A stretch of DNA of 64,000 bases from Pseudomonas baetica (GTDB lineage: Bacteria; Pseudomonadota; Gammaproteobacteria; Pseudomonadales; Pseudomonadaceae), in the NCBI RefSeq assembly GCF_002813455.1, contig NZ_PHHE01000001.1, positions 1,550,001 to 1,614,000 on the forward strand, in the 5' to 3' direction. The position numbers and the translations under genes are program-made. This document shows positions 48,001-56,153 of the stretch, piece by piece. Below the pieces are notes generated by a model. That model was not told the DNA's origin and ran no database searches. It saw nothing but the letters and a program-made list of their open reading frames with translations. Position 1 is the stretch's first letter, and every line of letters starts with the position of its first letter.

Positions 48001-48078
48001 CGCAGTCAGGTCAAGCGCCAGTCGGATCAGGCGTTGCGCCATCCGTTGCAGGTGCTGCTGGCGGTTCTGCGTCGCTGA
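45052..48078 (+). CDS. ydiJ: D-2-hydroxyglutarate dehydrogenase-type FAD/Fe-S flavoprotein (YdiJ)
   Basis: 1008 residues, the length of YdiJ-type enzymes. The N-terminal half is a PCMH FAD domain (about 50-270: VVITPRGGGTGTNGQSLTDG) and FAD-oxidase C domain (to about 540, GLLWGEHGKGLRSEYAPAFF). The C-terminal half has Fe-S ligands (CLACKSCAGQCPVKVN) and a CCG-type domain with ATGCCGMSGTYGHEARN. The protein oxidises D-2-hydroxyacids, passing electrons to the respiratory chain. Its 3' end overlaps the convergent pqiA-like gene by 68 bp. Confidence 0.9.
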   Translation: MIAQLSPATALTTDYQQFLNALKASGFRGEISADYASRVVLATDNSIYQRLPQAAVFPMDADDVARVARLIAEPAYQQVVITPRGGGTGTNGQSLTDGIVVDLSRHMNRILQINVEERWVRVQAGVVKDQLNAALKSAGLFFAPELSTSNRATVGGMINTDASGQGSCTYGKTRDHVLELDMILRGGERLHGLPLEENELAAQCAREDRVGEVYRCARQIIDEQGELIKQRFPDLNRCLTGYDLAHLREADNRFNLNSVLCGAEGSLGFVVEAKLNVLPIPKHTMLVNIRYAGFMDALRDARALMALKPLSIETVDSKVLLLAMQDIVWHGVAEYFPESAGRPTLGINLVEFCGDDPEDLQRRVEAFIEHLASDRTVERLGHTLAVGHAAVNKVYGMRKRAVGLLGNVAGEARPQPFVEDTAVPPQHLAEYIAELRDLLDSHGLQYGMFGHVDAGVLHVRPILDMKDPQQAALVRPVSDGVAALTQRYGGLLWGEHGKGLRSEYAPAFFGELYPALQALKAAFDPFNQFNPGKIATPANTGAALLKIDEVTLRGELDRQIDEKVWQSYGAAMHCNGNGACYNFDPDDAMCPSWKATRERAQSPKGRASLIREWLRLQGEAGVDVLSDAIRRPAFFSTFWQRWRNSRAQAADFSHEVYDAMAGCLACKSCAGQCPVKVNVPEFRSRFLELYHSRYLRPARDYLIASLEYTIPHMARIPALYNGLMGASLVRGMLERVGGMVDVPLLSRFDFHAAMRRWQVQPATVSTLSALTPAQRERSVVLVQDAFTRYFEAPLLADLLELISRLGYQVYLAPFSANGKPLHVQGFLSAFNRAALRNARQLRELADIGVPLVGLDPAMTLVYRQEYQKVPGMQQCPEVALLQEWLLEVMPEQARQSSAETFRLLAHCTEKTNAPAATRQWEQVFERVGLKLATQATGCCGMSGTYGHEARNRQTSAVIYEQSWARQIDAPAEKGEALATGYSCRSQVKRQSDQALRHPLQVLLAVLRR

Positions 48079-48700
48079 GCGGTTCGTCGTCCGGGGCGTT
48101 GTCCCAGATCAGGCGCGGGTCGAAGCTCATTGCCGAGAGCATGGTGAACACCACCACCATGCCGAAAAACAGGATGCCCGGGCGCGGTTCGATATCGCCC
48201 AGCGCCTGGAATTTCACCAGCGCCGCGACCAGAGCCACCACCAGCACGTCGAGCATCGACCAGTAGCCGATCAGCTCGACGAAGCGGTACAGCTTCGACC
48301 GCTCGCGGCGTGCCCAGCCGCTGTCGCGTTGCACGGTGATCAGCAGCAGCGTCAGGGCGACGAACTTGACCCCCGGCACCGCGATACTGGCGATGAAGAT
48401 GATCAGCGCGATGTCCCAGGCGCCGTGCTGCCAGAACTCGAGCACGCCGCTCATGATCGTGCTGTCGGAGCCACTGCCGAGCATGGTGGTGTTCATTACC
48501 GGCAGCAGGTTCGCCGGGATATAGAACACCAGCGCCGCGAGCAAGTAGGCCCAGGTGCGGGTCAGGGAATTGATCTTGCGCCGATGCAACGGGGCGTCGC
48601 AGCGCGGGCATTCGTGCGGTTCGTCGCTCATGTCGCAGGCCAGGCCGCAACTGTGGCAAAGGCACAGGTCGAGTTCGCTGGCGGTCGGTGGTCGCTTCAT
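48011..48700 (-). CDS. paraquat-inducible protein A-like, second half-protein
   Basis: 229 residues with a zinc-ribbon-like start (CLCHSCGLACDMSDEPHECP) and four membrane helices, corresponding to one PqiA repeat (PANLLPVMNTTMLGSGSDST). PqiA with PqiB and PqiC forms a lipid-transport bridge across the envelope. Its ATG overlaps the stop of the upstream PqiA half (ATGA). Its 3' end runs 68 bp antisense into ydiJ, and no pqiB follows. Confidence 0.85.
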   Translation of the reverse strand: MKRPPTASELDLCLCHSCGLACDMSDEPHECPRCDAPLHRRKINSLTRTWAYLLAALVFYIPANLLPVMNTTMLGSGSDSTIMSGVLEFWQHGAWDIALIIFIASIAVPGVKFVALTLLLITVQRDSGWARRERSKLYRFVELIGYWSMLDVLVVALVAALVKFQALGDIEPRPGILFFGMVVVFTMLSAMSFDPRLIWDNAPDDEPLSDAEPPAAPATDGATPDPTGA

Positions 48701-49293
48701 GAGATGTCCCAGAGGTCACGGATATCGCGGCCGGCAATGCGGATCATCATCAGGCTCAGCACGGCCAGCGCAAACAGGCCAATGCCGGGCAAGACATCGA
48801 GCAGTCCGGCCAGTTTGAACACCGCCACCATAGCCCCCAGCAAGCACACCTCAAGCATGCTCCACGGGCGCAACGTTTCCAGCCAGCGCATGCACACCTT
48901 GAATCCCGGCGCGCGTCGGGCGCTGAGGGCGTAACTCAGCACCCAGATCAGCAGCACCAGTTGAAAGGCCGGAGCGATGATGATCGAGATCGCCGCGACC
49001 ATCGCCATGAAGGTGATTGGTCCCTGACTCAACGCCAGCACCGAATCCCACAGCGTTGCGCTGTTTTTCAGGCCTTTGAGGCTGATGCTCATCACCGGAT
49101 AGAAGTTGGCGAACAGCCACAGCACCGCAGCCGTGAATGTCAGGGCCAGACGCTGTTCAACCGTCAACCCGCTGAAGCGCTGCAGTACACCGCCGCAACG
49201 CTGGCAGAGGGTCTTCTGATGTTTGGCGAGCGCGACTTTTTCGTACACGCAATCGCAGTGCTCGCAGATGATCAGGTGTTCGGTGTTGACCAT
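48697..49293 (-). CDS. paraquat-inducible protein A-like, first half-protein
   Basis: 198 residues from MVNTEHLIICEHCDCVYEKV; a TTG two codons upstream is possible. Two CxxC pairs (CEHCDC, CQRCGG) form a zinc ribbon before four membrane helices with the PqiA segment FANFYPVMSISLKGLKNSAT. E. coli PqiA is one protein of about 417 residues holding two such repeats; here the repeats are separate genes joined by an ATGA overlap. Confidence 0.85.
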   Translation of the reverse strand: MVNTEHLIICEHCDCVYEKVALAKHQKTLCQRCGGVLQRFSGLTVEQRLALTFTAAVLWLFANFYPVMSISLKGLKNSATLWDSVLALSQGPITFMAMVAAISIIIAPAFQLVLLIWVLSYALSARRAPGFKVCMRWLETLRPWSMLEVCLLGAMVAVFKLAGLLDVLPGIGLFALAVLSLMMIRIAGRDIRDLWDIS

Positions 49294-49346
49294 GGACAAC
49301 GGGCCTTCAGGGCAGGAACCCGTTCACTATAGACGCTGATGCCTGT

Positions 49347-49425
49347 GTAGGCGCTGCCGCAGGCTGCGATCAGTTGATCTTGAAAAACAAAATCAAAAGA
49401 TCGCAGTCTGCGGCAGCTCCTGCAG
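49347..49425. repeat. REP inverted pair (gtaggagctgccgcaggc class)
   Basis: Imperfect inverted arms around a 20-base centre, between the pqiA-like and aldehyde dehydrogenase genes. Confidence 0.75.
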
Positions 49426-49446
49426 GAGACGGTGCAAAGGCTTGGA

Positions 49447-50838
49447 TTATTTGCGATCCAGCCACACAGTCTGCGCGTTGCAGAACTCGCGCACACCGAA
49501 GTGCGACAGCTCACGGCCGAAGCCGCTTTTCTTCACGCCACCGAAGGTCACGCGTGGGTCGCTGGCGGAATAGCCGTTGATGAACACGCCGCCGGTTTCC
49601 AGTTCGCTGGTCAATTGCTGGGCCAGTTGCACGTTGGCGGTGTACATCGTTGCGGTCAGGCCGAACTCGCTGTCGTTGGCCAAAGCGATGGCATGCGCGC
49701 AATCGCGGGCGGTGATGATCGAGGCGACCGGACCGAACAGTTCCTGTTTGAACGAGGTCATGCGGTCGGTGACGTTGGCCAGCACGGTGGGTTCGTAGTA
49801 GTTGCCCGCACCTTCAACCTTGCCGCCACCCAGCAGCAGGGTCGCGCCTTCTTCAAGGGTGTCGCGCACTTGTTGATCCAGTTCGTCACGCAGATCAAAA
49901 CGCGCCATCGGGCCGATGTAAGTGTCGGCGGACAGCGGATCGCCAACCTTCAGTTTGCGTGTGGCTTCGACGAATTTGCGGGTGAACTCTTCGACTACGC
50001 CTTCTTCGATGATCAGACGCTTGGCGGCCGCGCAGACCTGGCCGGAGTTCTGGTAACGCCCGATCACGGCGGCCTGCACGGCTTCATCGATATCGGCATC
50101 GTTGAGCACGATAAACGGATCGGAGCCGCCGAGTTCCAGCACGCATTTCTTCAACGCGGCACCAGCCTGGGCGCCGATGGCCATACCGGCGCGGACACTG
50201 CCGGTCAAGGTGACGGCGGCGATACGCGGGTCAGCGATGGCGCTGGAAACACCTTCCGGAGTGACGTTGAGCACTTCAAACACGCCTGCTGCAAACCCTG
50301 CGCGGGTAAACGCGTCACGCAGCAAATAGGCGCTGCCCATCACGTTCGGCGCATGCTTGAGCACATAAGTATTGCCGGCGATCAGCGCCGGGACTGCACC
50401 GCGCAGCACTTGCCAGATCGGGAAGTTCCACGGCATCACCGCCAGAATCGGGCCGAGCGGACGGTATTCGATGCGCGCCTTGCCGCCTTCGACTTGAGTC
50501 GGTTCGGCGTTGAGCATGGCCGGGCCGTGTTCGGCGTACCACTCGCAGAGCTTGGCGCATTTTTCGATCTCACCACGAGCCTGGGCAATCGGCTTGCCCA
50601 TTTCCAGGGTGATCATGGTGGCCATTTCTTCGGCGGTTTCACGCAGAGCGCCGGCCAGCGCAGTGAGGGCCCGGGAGCGATCCTGCAGCGGCTTGCGTTT
50701 CCACTTGCCAAAGCCGAACGCGGCACGGGTCAGCGCAGCGTCGAGGGCTTCTGCAGATTCAAACGCGTAGGCAGCGATCTGCTCGCCGGTGGCGGGGTTG
50801 ATCGAAATGGCGTGGGTCTGGCTGGAAATCTGGCTCAT
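49447..50838 (-). CDS. NAD(P)-dependent aldehyde dehydrogenase, succinate-semialdehyde type (Sad/YneI-like)
   Basis: 463 residues, the length of the short Sad/YneI group. Key segments: MPWNFPIWQVLRGAVPALIA, LELGGSDPFIVLNDADIDEA with the general-base Glu, and NSGQVCAAAKRLIIEEG with the catalytic Cys. The NAD loop is TLTGSVRAGMAIG. It oxidises succinate semialdehyde or a similar aldehyde to the acid. It is divergent from a LysR regulator that starts 99 bp away, which likely controls it. Confidence 0.9.
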   Translation of the reverse strand: MSQISSQTHAISINPATGEQIAAYAFESAEALDAALTRAAFGFGKWKRKPLQDRSRALTALAGALRETAEEMATMITLEMGKPIAQARGEIEKCAKLCEWYAEHGPAMLNAEPTQVEGGKARIEYRPLGPILAVMPWNFPIWQVLRGAVPALIAGNTYVLKHAPNVMGSAYLLRDAFTRAGFAAGVFEVLNVTPEGVSSAIADPRIAAVTLTGSVRAGMAIGAQAGAALKKCVLELGGSDPFIVLNDADIDEAVQAAVIGRYQNSGQVCAAAKRLIIEEGVVEEFTRKFVEATRKLKVGDPLSADTYIGPMARFDLRDELDQQVRDTLEEGATLLLGGGKVEGAGNYYEPTVLANVTDRMTSFKQELFGPVASIITARDCAHAIALANDSEFGLTATMYTANVQLAQQLTSELETGGVFINGYSASDPRVTFGGVKKSGFGRELSHFGVREFCNAQTVWLDRK

Positions 50839-50937
50839 GGCTTTTCATCCTGCGTGTTCAGTGAATGGGCCTAGAGTAGGGTGGTGTTTGTTTTCTGGAA
50901 ACTGAATAATAAAGATTGTTTCTTTCACGATTGGAGA

Positions 50938-51822
50938 ATGACTGTGGATCTGGTGCAGCTGGAAATCTTCAAAGCCGTTGCCGAGCACGGCAGCATCAGC
51001 GCCGCTGCGGCGCAGATCCATCGCGTGCCGTCGAACCTGACCACGCGGATCAAACAGCTTGAGCAGGATCTGGGCGTCGATCTGTTCATTCGCGAGAAAA
51101 GTCGTTTGCGTCTGTCACCGGCCGGATGGAGTTTTCTCGAGTACGCACGGCGCATTCTCGACCTGGTGCAGGAGGCCCGGGCCACTGTGGCGGGGGAAGA
51201 ACCGCAAGGTGCGTTTCCCTTGGGCTCACTGGAAAGCACGGCGGCGGTGCGCATCCCCCAATTGCTCGCGGCGTACAACCAGCTCCATCCGAAAGTCGAT
51301 CTGGACCTGTCCACCGGGCCGTCCGGGACGATGATCGACGGCGTACTTTCCGGGCGCCTTGCTGCTGCATTTGTCGACGGCCCGGTGCTGCATCCGGCAC
51401 TGGAAGGTGTGCCGGCGTTCGAAGAAGAGATGGTCATCATCGCGCCGCTCAATCACGCTGCAGTCCAGCGCGCGGCGGATGTGAATGGCGAGAATATTTA
51501 CGCGTTCCGCTCCAATTGCTCTTACCGGCATCACTTTGAAAAGTGGTTCAGCACCGACGCCGCCGTGCCCGGCAAAATCTTCGAGATGGAGTCTTACCAC
51601 GGCATGCTCGCCTGCGTCAGCGCGGGCGCCGGGCTGGCGCTGATGCCGCGCAAAATGCTGCAGAGCATGCCCGGCAGCGCAACGGTGAGTGTCTGGCCAT
51701 TGGCGGCGGATTTTCGCTATCTGACCACTTGGCTGGTGTGGCGGCGGGGCACGGTGTCGCGCAGTCTGAGCATGTTTGTGCGCTTGCTTGAGGCGCGTGG
51801 GGTCGTGCGTGCGGGCGATTGA
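50938..51822 (+). CDS. LysR family transcriptional regulator
   Basis: 294 residues from [20 protein letters not shown], with TTGGAGA before the ATG. The winged helix ([39 protein letters not shown]) precedes the effector domain ([40 protein letters not shown]). The frame opens 19 codons earlier without a ribosome site. Divergent from the aldehyde dehydrogenase, which is its probable target. Confidence 0.9.
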   Translation: MTVDLVQLEIFKAVAEHGSISAAAAQIHRVPSNLTTRIKQLEQDLGVDLFIREKSRLRLSPAGWSFLEYARRILDLVQEARATVAGEEPQGAFPLGSLESTAAVRIPQLLAAYNQLHPKVDLDLSTGPSGTMIDGVLSGRLAAAFVDGPVLHPALEGVPAFEEEMVIIAPLNHAAVQRAADVNGENIYAFRSNCSYRHHFEKWFSTDAAVPGKIFEMESYHGMLACVSAGAGLALMPRKMLQSMPGSATVSVWPLAADFRYLTTWLVWRRGTVSRSLSMFVRLLEARGVVRAGD

Positions 51823-51861
51823 CGCCAGGCTTCGGCGAGGCATAAGGGGACATGACGCGAC

Positions 51862-52485
51862 TCACGGCGTGCCGTTGCGCCCGTGCAGCAGATAGCCGGG
51901 CCGTTGGCTCAAGCGCTCGTAATAGGCGTTAACCGCCGGCAGGTGCGGATGCTGCAGCGGGGTTTCGAACCAGCGATTGACCGACAGCCCGATAGGAATA
52001 TCAGCGAGCGAAAACTGCTCGCCGCTGATGTAGGCGCCTGTTTTCTCCAGCTGTTGGTCGAGGATTTTCATGGTTTTGGACCACTGCTCGATACCGTTGG
52101 CCAACGCCGCGCGATCCTGATGGTCGGGTGACTTGTGCACCAGCGATACAAACGCATACGACCACGAGCGGTTCAGCTCCGATGCCTGCCAGTCGATCCA
52201 CTGATCGACCCGCGCCCGGTCTCGCGCGTCAGTCGGGTAAAGGTGCGTGCCTTCATAACGCGCCACCAGATAACGGATGATCGAATTGGATTCCCACAGG
52301 GTGAAATCACCGTCCTGAATCACCGGTACCATGGCGCAGGGGTTCAATGCGAGGAACTCAGGCGTATCGGTGGATTTAAAGCCCGAGCCCCAGTCTTCAC
52401 GCTTGAAAGGAATCTGCAATTCGGCGCACGTCCACAGCACTTTACGCACGTTGATCGATGAAGCTTTACCCAATACTCGCAACAT
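51862..52485 (-). CDS. glutathione S-transferase family protein
   Basis: 207 residues. The thioredoxin-like half shows [20 protein letters not shown] with the catalytic Ser/Asn region, [20 protein letters not shown] holding the cis-Pro and the glutathione-binding ES pair, and the helical half has [20 protein letters not shown]. It is a typical cytosolic theta/beta-like GST. It is convergent with the LysR gene and marks the edge of the lower-GC accessory region. Confidence 0.88.
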   Translation of the reverse strand: MLRVLGKASSINVRKVLWTCAELQIPFKREDWGSGFKSTDTPEFLALNPCAMVPVIQDGDFTLWESNSIIRYLVARYEGTHLYPTDARDRARVDQWIDWQASELNRSWSYAFVSLVHKSPDHQDRAALANGIEQWSKTMKILDQQLEKTGAYISGEQFSLADIPIGLSVNRWFETPLQHPHLPAVNAYYERLSQRPGYLLHGRNGTP

Positions 52486-52528
52486 AGTATGTCCGTTGAG
52501 AAAAACGCGGCATGAAATATATAAAGCT

Positions 52529-53440
52529 TCACAATCGAATAGCTTTGGAAATTAATATTTTAGTTGGGGGCTGGGCCATGGATGAATCAACAAGGTGAGA
52601 GATTGATTTTTCATCTTCTCTTATTGACCTTATAAGTGATATTTCAATTGAGTTAATTGACTTTCCTGATCTTTCATATGCTGAGTTCAGCTGGTGGTCT
52701 AATTCGGCCTTCGCTAAAGCTGTACTAGTTATTGCTCGGTCTTTGAAGTCTGATATCAGGGCTAGCCAATATTTTTCGGCGTAGGAGCTTGCTCGGTCAG
52801 AAATGTTAAGTTTGTTAATATGAAAGATTAGATTTCGACGATCTCTACGGCTGAGCTTTCCACTTGCAGATGTTACAAAGTCAAGTGTGGTTGGTTCCTT
52901 TTTGACCCTTATTATCGGTGCGCCAATAAAGCAGTCTAGATATGGGTGGATTAGGCGTGGAGGATATTGTTTGAAAGTAGGGCGTGTTCTAATGATTTTT
53001 CGAAATTTGGTAGAAATAAATTTTTTCTGGTGTTTTGTGTTAGTTTGTTTTTGAAGGAGTTTTTTCTCGTGCTGAGGGAAGGTTTTAGTTTGCTGAAGAA
53101 CTCCCCCTTTGCCGATTGGCATTTATTGCAAGCGGGAATAAGATTCTCAGTTAGTATAGAGAACTCGGGGAAGGCTTCTATGTTCCGCGGTAAATAATGA
53201 TCAAGGGTGACATTGCTCGGGAGTCCGCAGTAGGGGCAGGATCCCAGTGCTTTGTTGGCTTTATTTCGGAAGTTGTCGATGTGCGAAAAACATTGTGCTT
53301 TACTGTCATATAGAGCGTAAAGAGCTTTGGCTGTTTTTAGAGTGAATTTTCGAGTACACAGTTGCGCCTCAGGAAGGTCTACAGAGAATTTATAATCGAT
53401 AAACGACCGTCTAAGGAAGGTCTGAAGTACCCACCGATTT
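52529..53440 (-). pseudogene. HNH endonuclease gene, frameshifted and interrupted by IS256 copy 2
   Basis: One minus-strand frame from 53440 encodes CPYCGLPSNVTLDHYLPRNI, then FSILTENLIPACNKCQSAKG, an HNH/zinc fold (CxxC, LDHYLP, CNKC). It stops at 52951. The neighbouring frame, ending at 52529, carries the expected continuation (RPTFKQYPPRLIHPYLDCFI ...), so a frameshift lies between about 53090 and 52951. The 5' end was cut by the IS: joining across it and dropping one accgattt gives ATG at 54813-54811 followed by KNRWVLQTFLRRSFIDYKF in frame. The region is AT-rich compared with the host. Related HNH proteins occur in defence-associated loci, but no partner gene is present. Confidence 0.75.
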
Positions 53441-54800
53441 GAGAGTGTCAGATTTTTTGTGTGCGGGCCGGTAATGGCCTGCCGTCAGGCAGGCCGGGTT
53501 TTACCAGGTCGGCCTGATAAATCGATCTCCGTACAGAATCGCAAATTGGTTCATCGCACTCTTCCAGTCATGAGCCGCCGAGCCCCAGTTTGCCGTGATG
53601 TTACGCAGCCCAAGCCAGATCAGCTTGGTCGCTGCGTCATCCGTCGGGAAGTGGCCCCGGGTCTTGATGATCTTGCGTAGCTGAGCGTTGATGCTTTCGA
53701 TAGCGTTGGTCGTATAGATCACTTTTCGAATGGCAGGCGGGAAGACAAAAAATGGAATCACTCGATCCCAGGCTCGTCTCCAGGCCGCCACCACCGTTGG
53801 GTATTGCTTACCCCAAGGGCCATTTTCAAAGGCATCCAGTGCTTCCTCAGCCGCTTCTGCGTTGATGGCTTGATAGATCGGTTTTAGCGCCTTGGCCAGC
53901 TCACGGCGCTTGTCCCACGCCGCGTAATCGAGGCTGTTGCGGATCAAGTGGACGATGCATGTTTGCAGCGTTGTTGCCGGAAATACTGCGCTTAGCGCCT
54001 CTGGCATGCCTTTGAGACCGTCAGTCACGGCGATCAGCACGTCCTCTACGCCGCGGGTCTTGAGGTCGTTGAAGACCTTCATCCAGAACTTCGCACCCTC
54101 GGTGTTTTCGATCCAGATACCAAGAATATCGCGCGTTCCATCGGGTAAAACACCCAGCGCCAAGTAAATCGCCTTGTTGCGGACAAGGCCTTCTTCTCGG
54201 ATCTTGACCCGCAGCGCATCGAAGAAAATGACTGGGTACATCGGCTCAAGCGGTCGCTGTTGCCACGCACCAATTTCCTCCATCACCTCGTGCGTGACTG
54301 AGCTGATGAAGTCATGGGAAACGTCCGTCCCGTATTGCTCAGAGAGGAAAGCGCGGATTTCTCGAACGGTCATGCCTCGGGCATACATGGCGATGATCTT
54401 GTCATCAAAACCGGTGTAACGCCGCTCATGCTTGGGGATCAGAATGGGGGCAAAACTGCCATCCCGATCACGGGGAATCTCCAGCCGCAGCGGGCCATCC
54501 CCCGTCAAAATCGTCTTGCCCGTTTTGCCATTGCGCTGGTTGGTTTCATCCTCTGGGCGCTGCGCGCCCGGCGGATACCCCAGGTGGTGACCGAGCTCGG
54601 CACTCAATGCTCGCTCAATCAAGGCCTTCTTGAAGGCCGCAGAAGCGTCTTCAATAGCCTCTGCGGTAATCAGCCCCTCACCGAACTCTTCGAGCAGCTC
54701 CTTGGGGATTTTTGGTAGGTCACGCAGGGGTTTCTTTTTGGTTGGCATACATGCACCTCTTACTCATGTTATGCCCGAACACAAAATTTCTGACACCCCC
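53441..54800 (-). mobile_element. IS256-family insertion sequence, copy 2
   Basis: 1360 bp from gagagtgtcag to ctgacaccccc, flanked by the 8-bp duplication accgattt (53433-53440 and 54801-54808). It appears identical to copy 1 apart from that copy's extra 57 bp. It is inserted after the second base of codon 2 of the HNH gene. Confidence 0.95.
53501..54748 (-). CDS. IS256 family transposase, copy 2
   Basis: 415 residues, identical to the product of 7315-8562. It keeps the same catalytic segments and the YTTNAIESINAQLRKIIKTR signature. Identity with a copy 46 kb away indicates recent transposition. Confidence 0.95.
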   Translation of the reverse strand: MPTKKKPLRDLPKIPKELLEEFGEGLITAEAIEDASAAFKKALIERALSAELGHHLGYPPGAQRPEDETNQRNGKTGKTILTGDGPLRLEIPRDRDGSFAPILIPKHERRYTGFDDKIIAMYARGMTVREIRAFLSEQYGTDVSHDFISSVTHEVMEEIGAWQQRPLEPMYPVIFFDALRVKIREEGLVRNKAIYLALGVLPDGTRDILGIWIENTEGAKFWMKVFNDLKTRGVEDVLIAVTDGLKGMPEALSAVFPATTLQTCIVHLIRNSLDYAAWDKRRELAKALKPIYQAINAEAAEEALDAFENGPWGKQYPTVVAAWRRAWDRVIPFFVFPPAIRKVIYTTNAIESINAQLRKIIKTRGHFPTDDAATKLIWLGLRNITANWGSAAHDWKSAMNQFAILYGDRFIRPTW

Positions 54801-54813
54801 ACCGATTTTTCAT
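54801..54813 (-). pseudogene. detached start of the HNH endonuclease gene
   Basis: The complement of 54813-54811 is an ATG directly upstream of the IS256 target duplication. An in-frame TAA lies seven codons before it, so this is the only usable start. GAGGG lies very close to the ATG, so translation strength is unclear. Confidence 0.6.
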
Positions 54814-54926
54814 GCCCTCGCTACTTGAGGTTTAAAAAACATGAGGCGGTCGAAAAACAGGCCTTTCCTATCCTTAATTCATGGTTCTTTCCTCTAAACG
54901 CGCTGCTTCAGGGCGATCAGCCTGCA

Positions 54927-55904
54927 TTACAGATGCATCTCGCCCATACCCATCAACCGTTTTCGCACCATCCACAGATTCGACAACGCGAACAACGTCG
55001 TCTGCTGCGCGATGTTTTTCGACAAACCACGAAAACGCACTTTCGTATAGCCGAATTGGCGCTTGATCACGCGAAACGGATGCTCAACCTTGGCCCGTAC
55101 CTGCGCTTTCGCGTATTCGATCTTGCGTCGCATACGGCCGATCAAACTCTTTTTGGTGTGCTTTTTATAGCTGCTCGGACGCGCGGCAATCGACCAGATC
55201 ATCTTGCGATCCTGATGTTCAGGACGCTTGTCGACTCCGGTGTAACCCGCATCGCCGCAGACATAAGTTTCCTCGCCATGCAGCAATTGATCGACCTGCG
55301 TCGCGTCCGCCACATTGGCCGCCGTGCCCACCAGGCTATGGACTAAACCCGACTCGGCATCGACGCCGATGTGCGCTTTCATCCCGAAGAAATATTGGTT
55401 TCCTTTCTTGGTCTGATACATTTCGGAATCGCGTTTGCCGTCCTTGTTCTTGGTCGAACTCGGTGCATGAATGATCGTCGCATCGACCACGGTGCCTTGG
55501 CGCAGCATCAAACCACGATCCCCCAGATAGTCATTGATGACCTGCAAAACCCCGCCCGCCAACTCATGTTTTTCCAGCAAACGCCGGAAGTTGAGGATCG
55601 TCGTTTCATCGGGAATCCGATCCATACTCAACCCCGCGAACTGGCGCAGAATCGTCGTTTCATAAAGTGTTTCTTCCATCGCAGGATCGCTGTAGCCGAA
55701 CCAGTTCTGCAGCAGATGAACCCGCAACATAGCCATCAACGGATACGCCGGACGGCCACCTTCGCCCTTCGGATAGTGTGGATCGATCAAGGCAATCAGG
55801 CCCTTCCAGGGCACCACCTGATCCATCTCGATCAGGAAGCGCTCGCGGCGGGTCTGCTTACGTTTACCGGCGTACTCGGCATCGGTGAAGGACATCTGTT
55901 TCAT
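54927..55904 (-). CDS. IS5 family transposase
   Basis: 325 residues from MKQMSFTDAEYAGKRKQTRR; a TTG three codons upstream is in frame. The DUF772 N-terminal segment (GEGGRPAYPLMAMLRVHLLQ) and the DDE core (VVDATIIHAPSSTKNKDGKR, YVCGDAGYTGVDKRPE, then VRAKVEHPFRVIKRQFGYTK) are complete. The element itself probably spans about 54845-55970: ggaagtctttttcag near 55949 also occurs next to the IS5 remnant at 58270. Exact ends were not defined. Confidence 0.9.
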   Translation of the reverse strand: MKQMSFTDAEYAGKRKQTRRERFLIEMDQVVPWKGLIALIDPHYPKGEGGRPAYPLMAMLRVHLLQNWFGYSDPAMEETLYETTILRQFAGLSMDRIPDETTILNFRRLLEKHELAGGVLQVINDYLGDRGLMLRQGTVVDATIIHAPSSTKNKDGKRDSEMYQTKKGNQYFFGMKAHIGVDAESGLVHSLVGTAANVADATQVDQLLHGEETYVCGDAGYTGVDKRPEHQDRKMIWSIAARPSSYKKHTKKSLIGRMRRKIEYAKAQVRAKVEHPFRVIKRQFGYTKVRFRGLSKNIAQQTTLFALSNLWMVRKRLMGMGEMHL

Positions 55905-56153
55905 CAGACTCAACCGTTCGATTCGTGTGAGAAGGGGTATTTCACCAGAGATGGAAGTCTTTTTCAGACTGGGGCCACCTGCTCGCCCGGGAGAGTTGTG
56001 CGGTGTTGGAGGTCATTCAGTGGCGGACAGGGCAAGGGCAATAACCGCTCAAGATTCCAGCGGTCTTGTGCATTGATCGGATACAGGCCAGCGGCCCGAC
56101 CGACGTCAGGGTGATTAACGTCGGGCGGCCGCAGGCCAAGACTGAAGCGGCTG

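Noticed and set aside
49432..50874. 480-codon plus-strand open frame opposite the aldehyde dehydrogenase
   Set aside because: It mirrors the codon structure of the real gene and has no recognisable domain.
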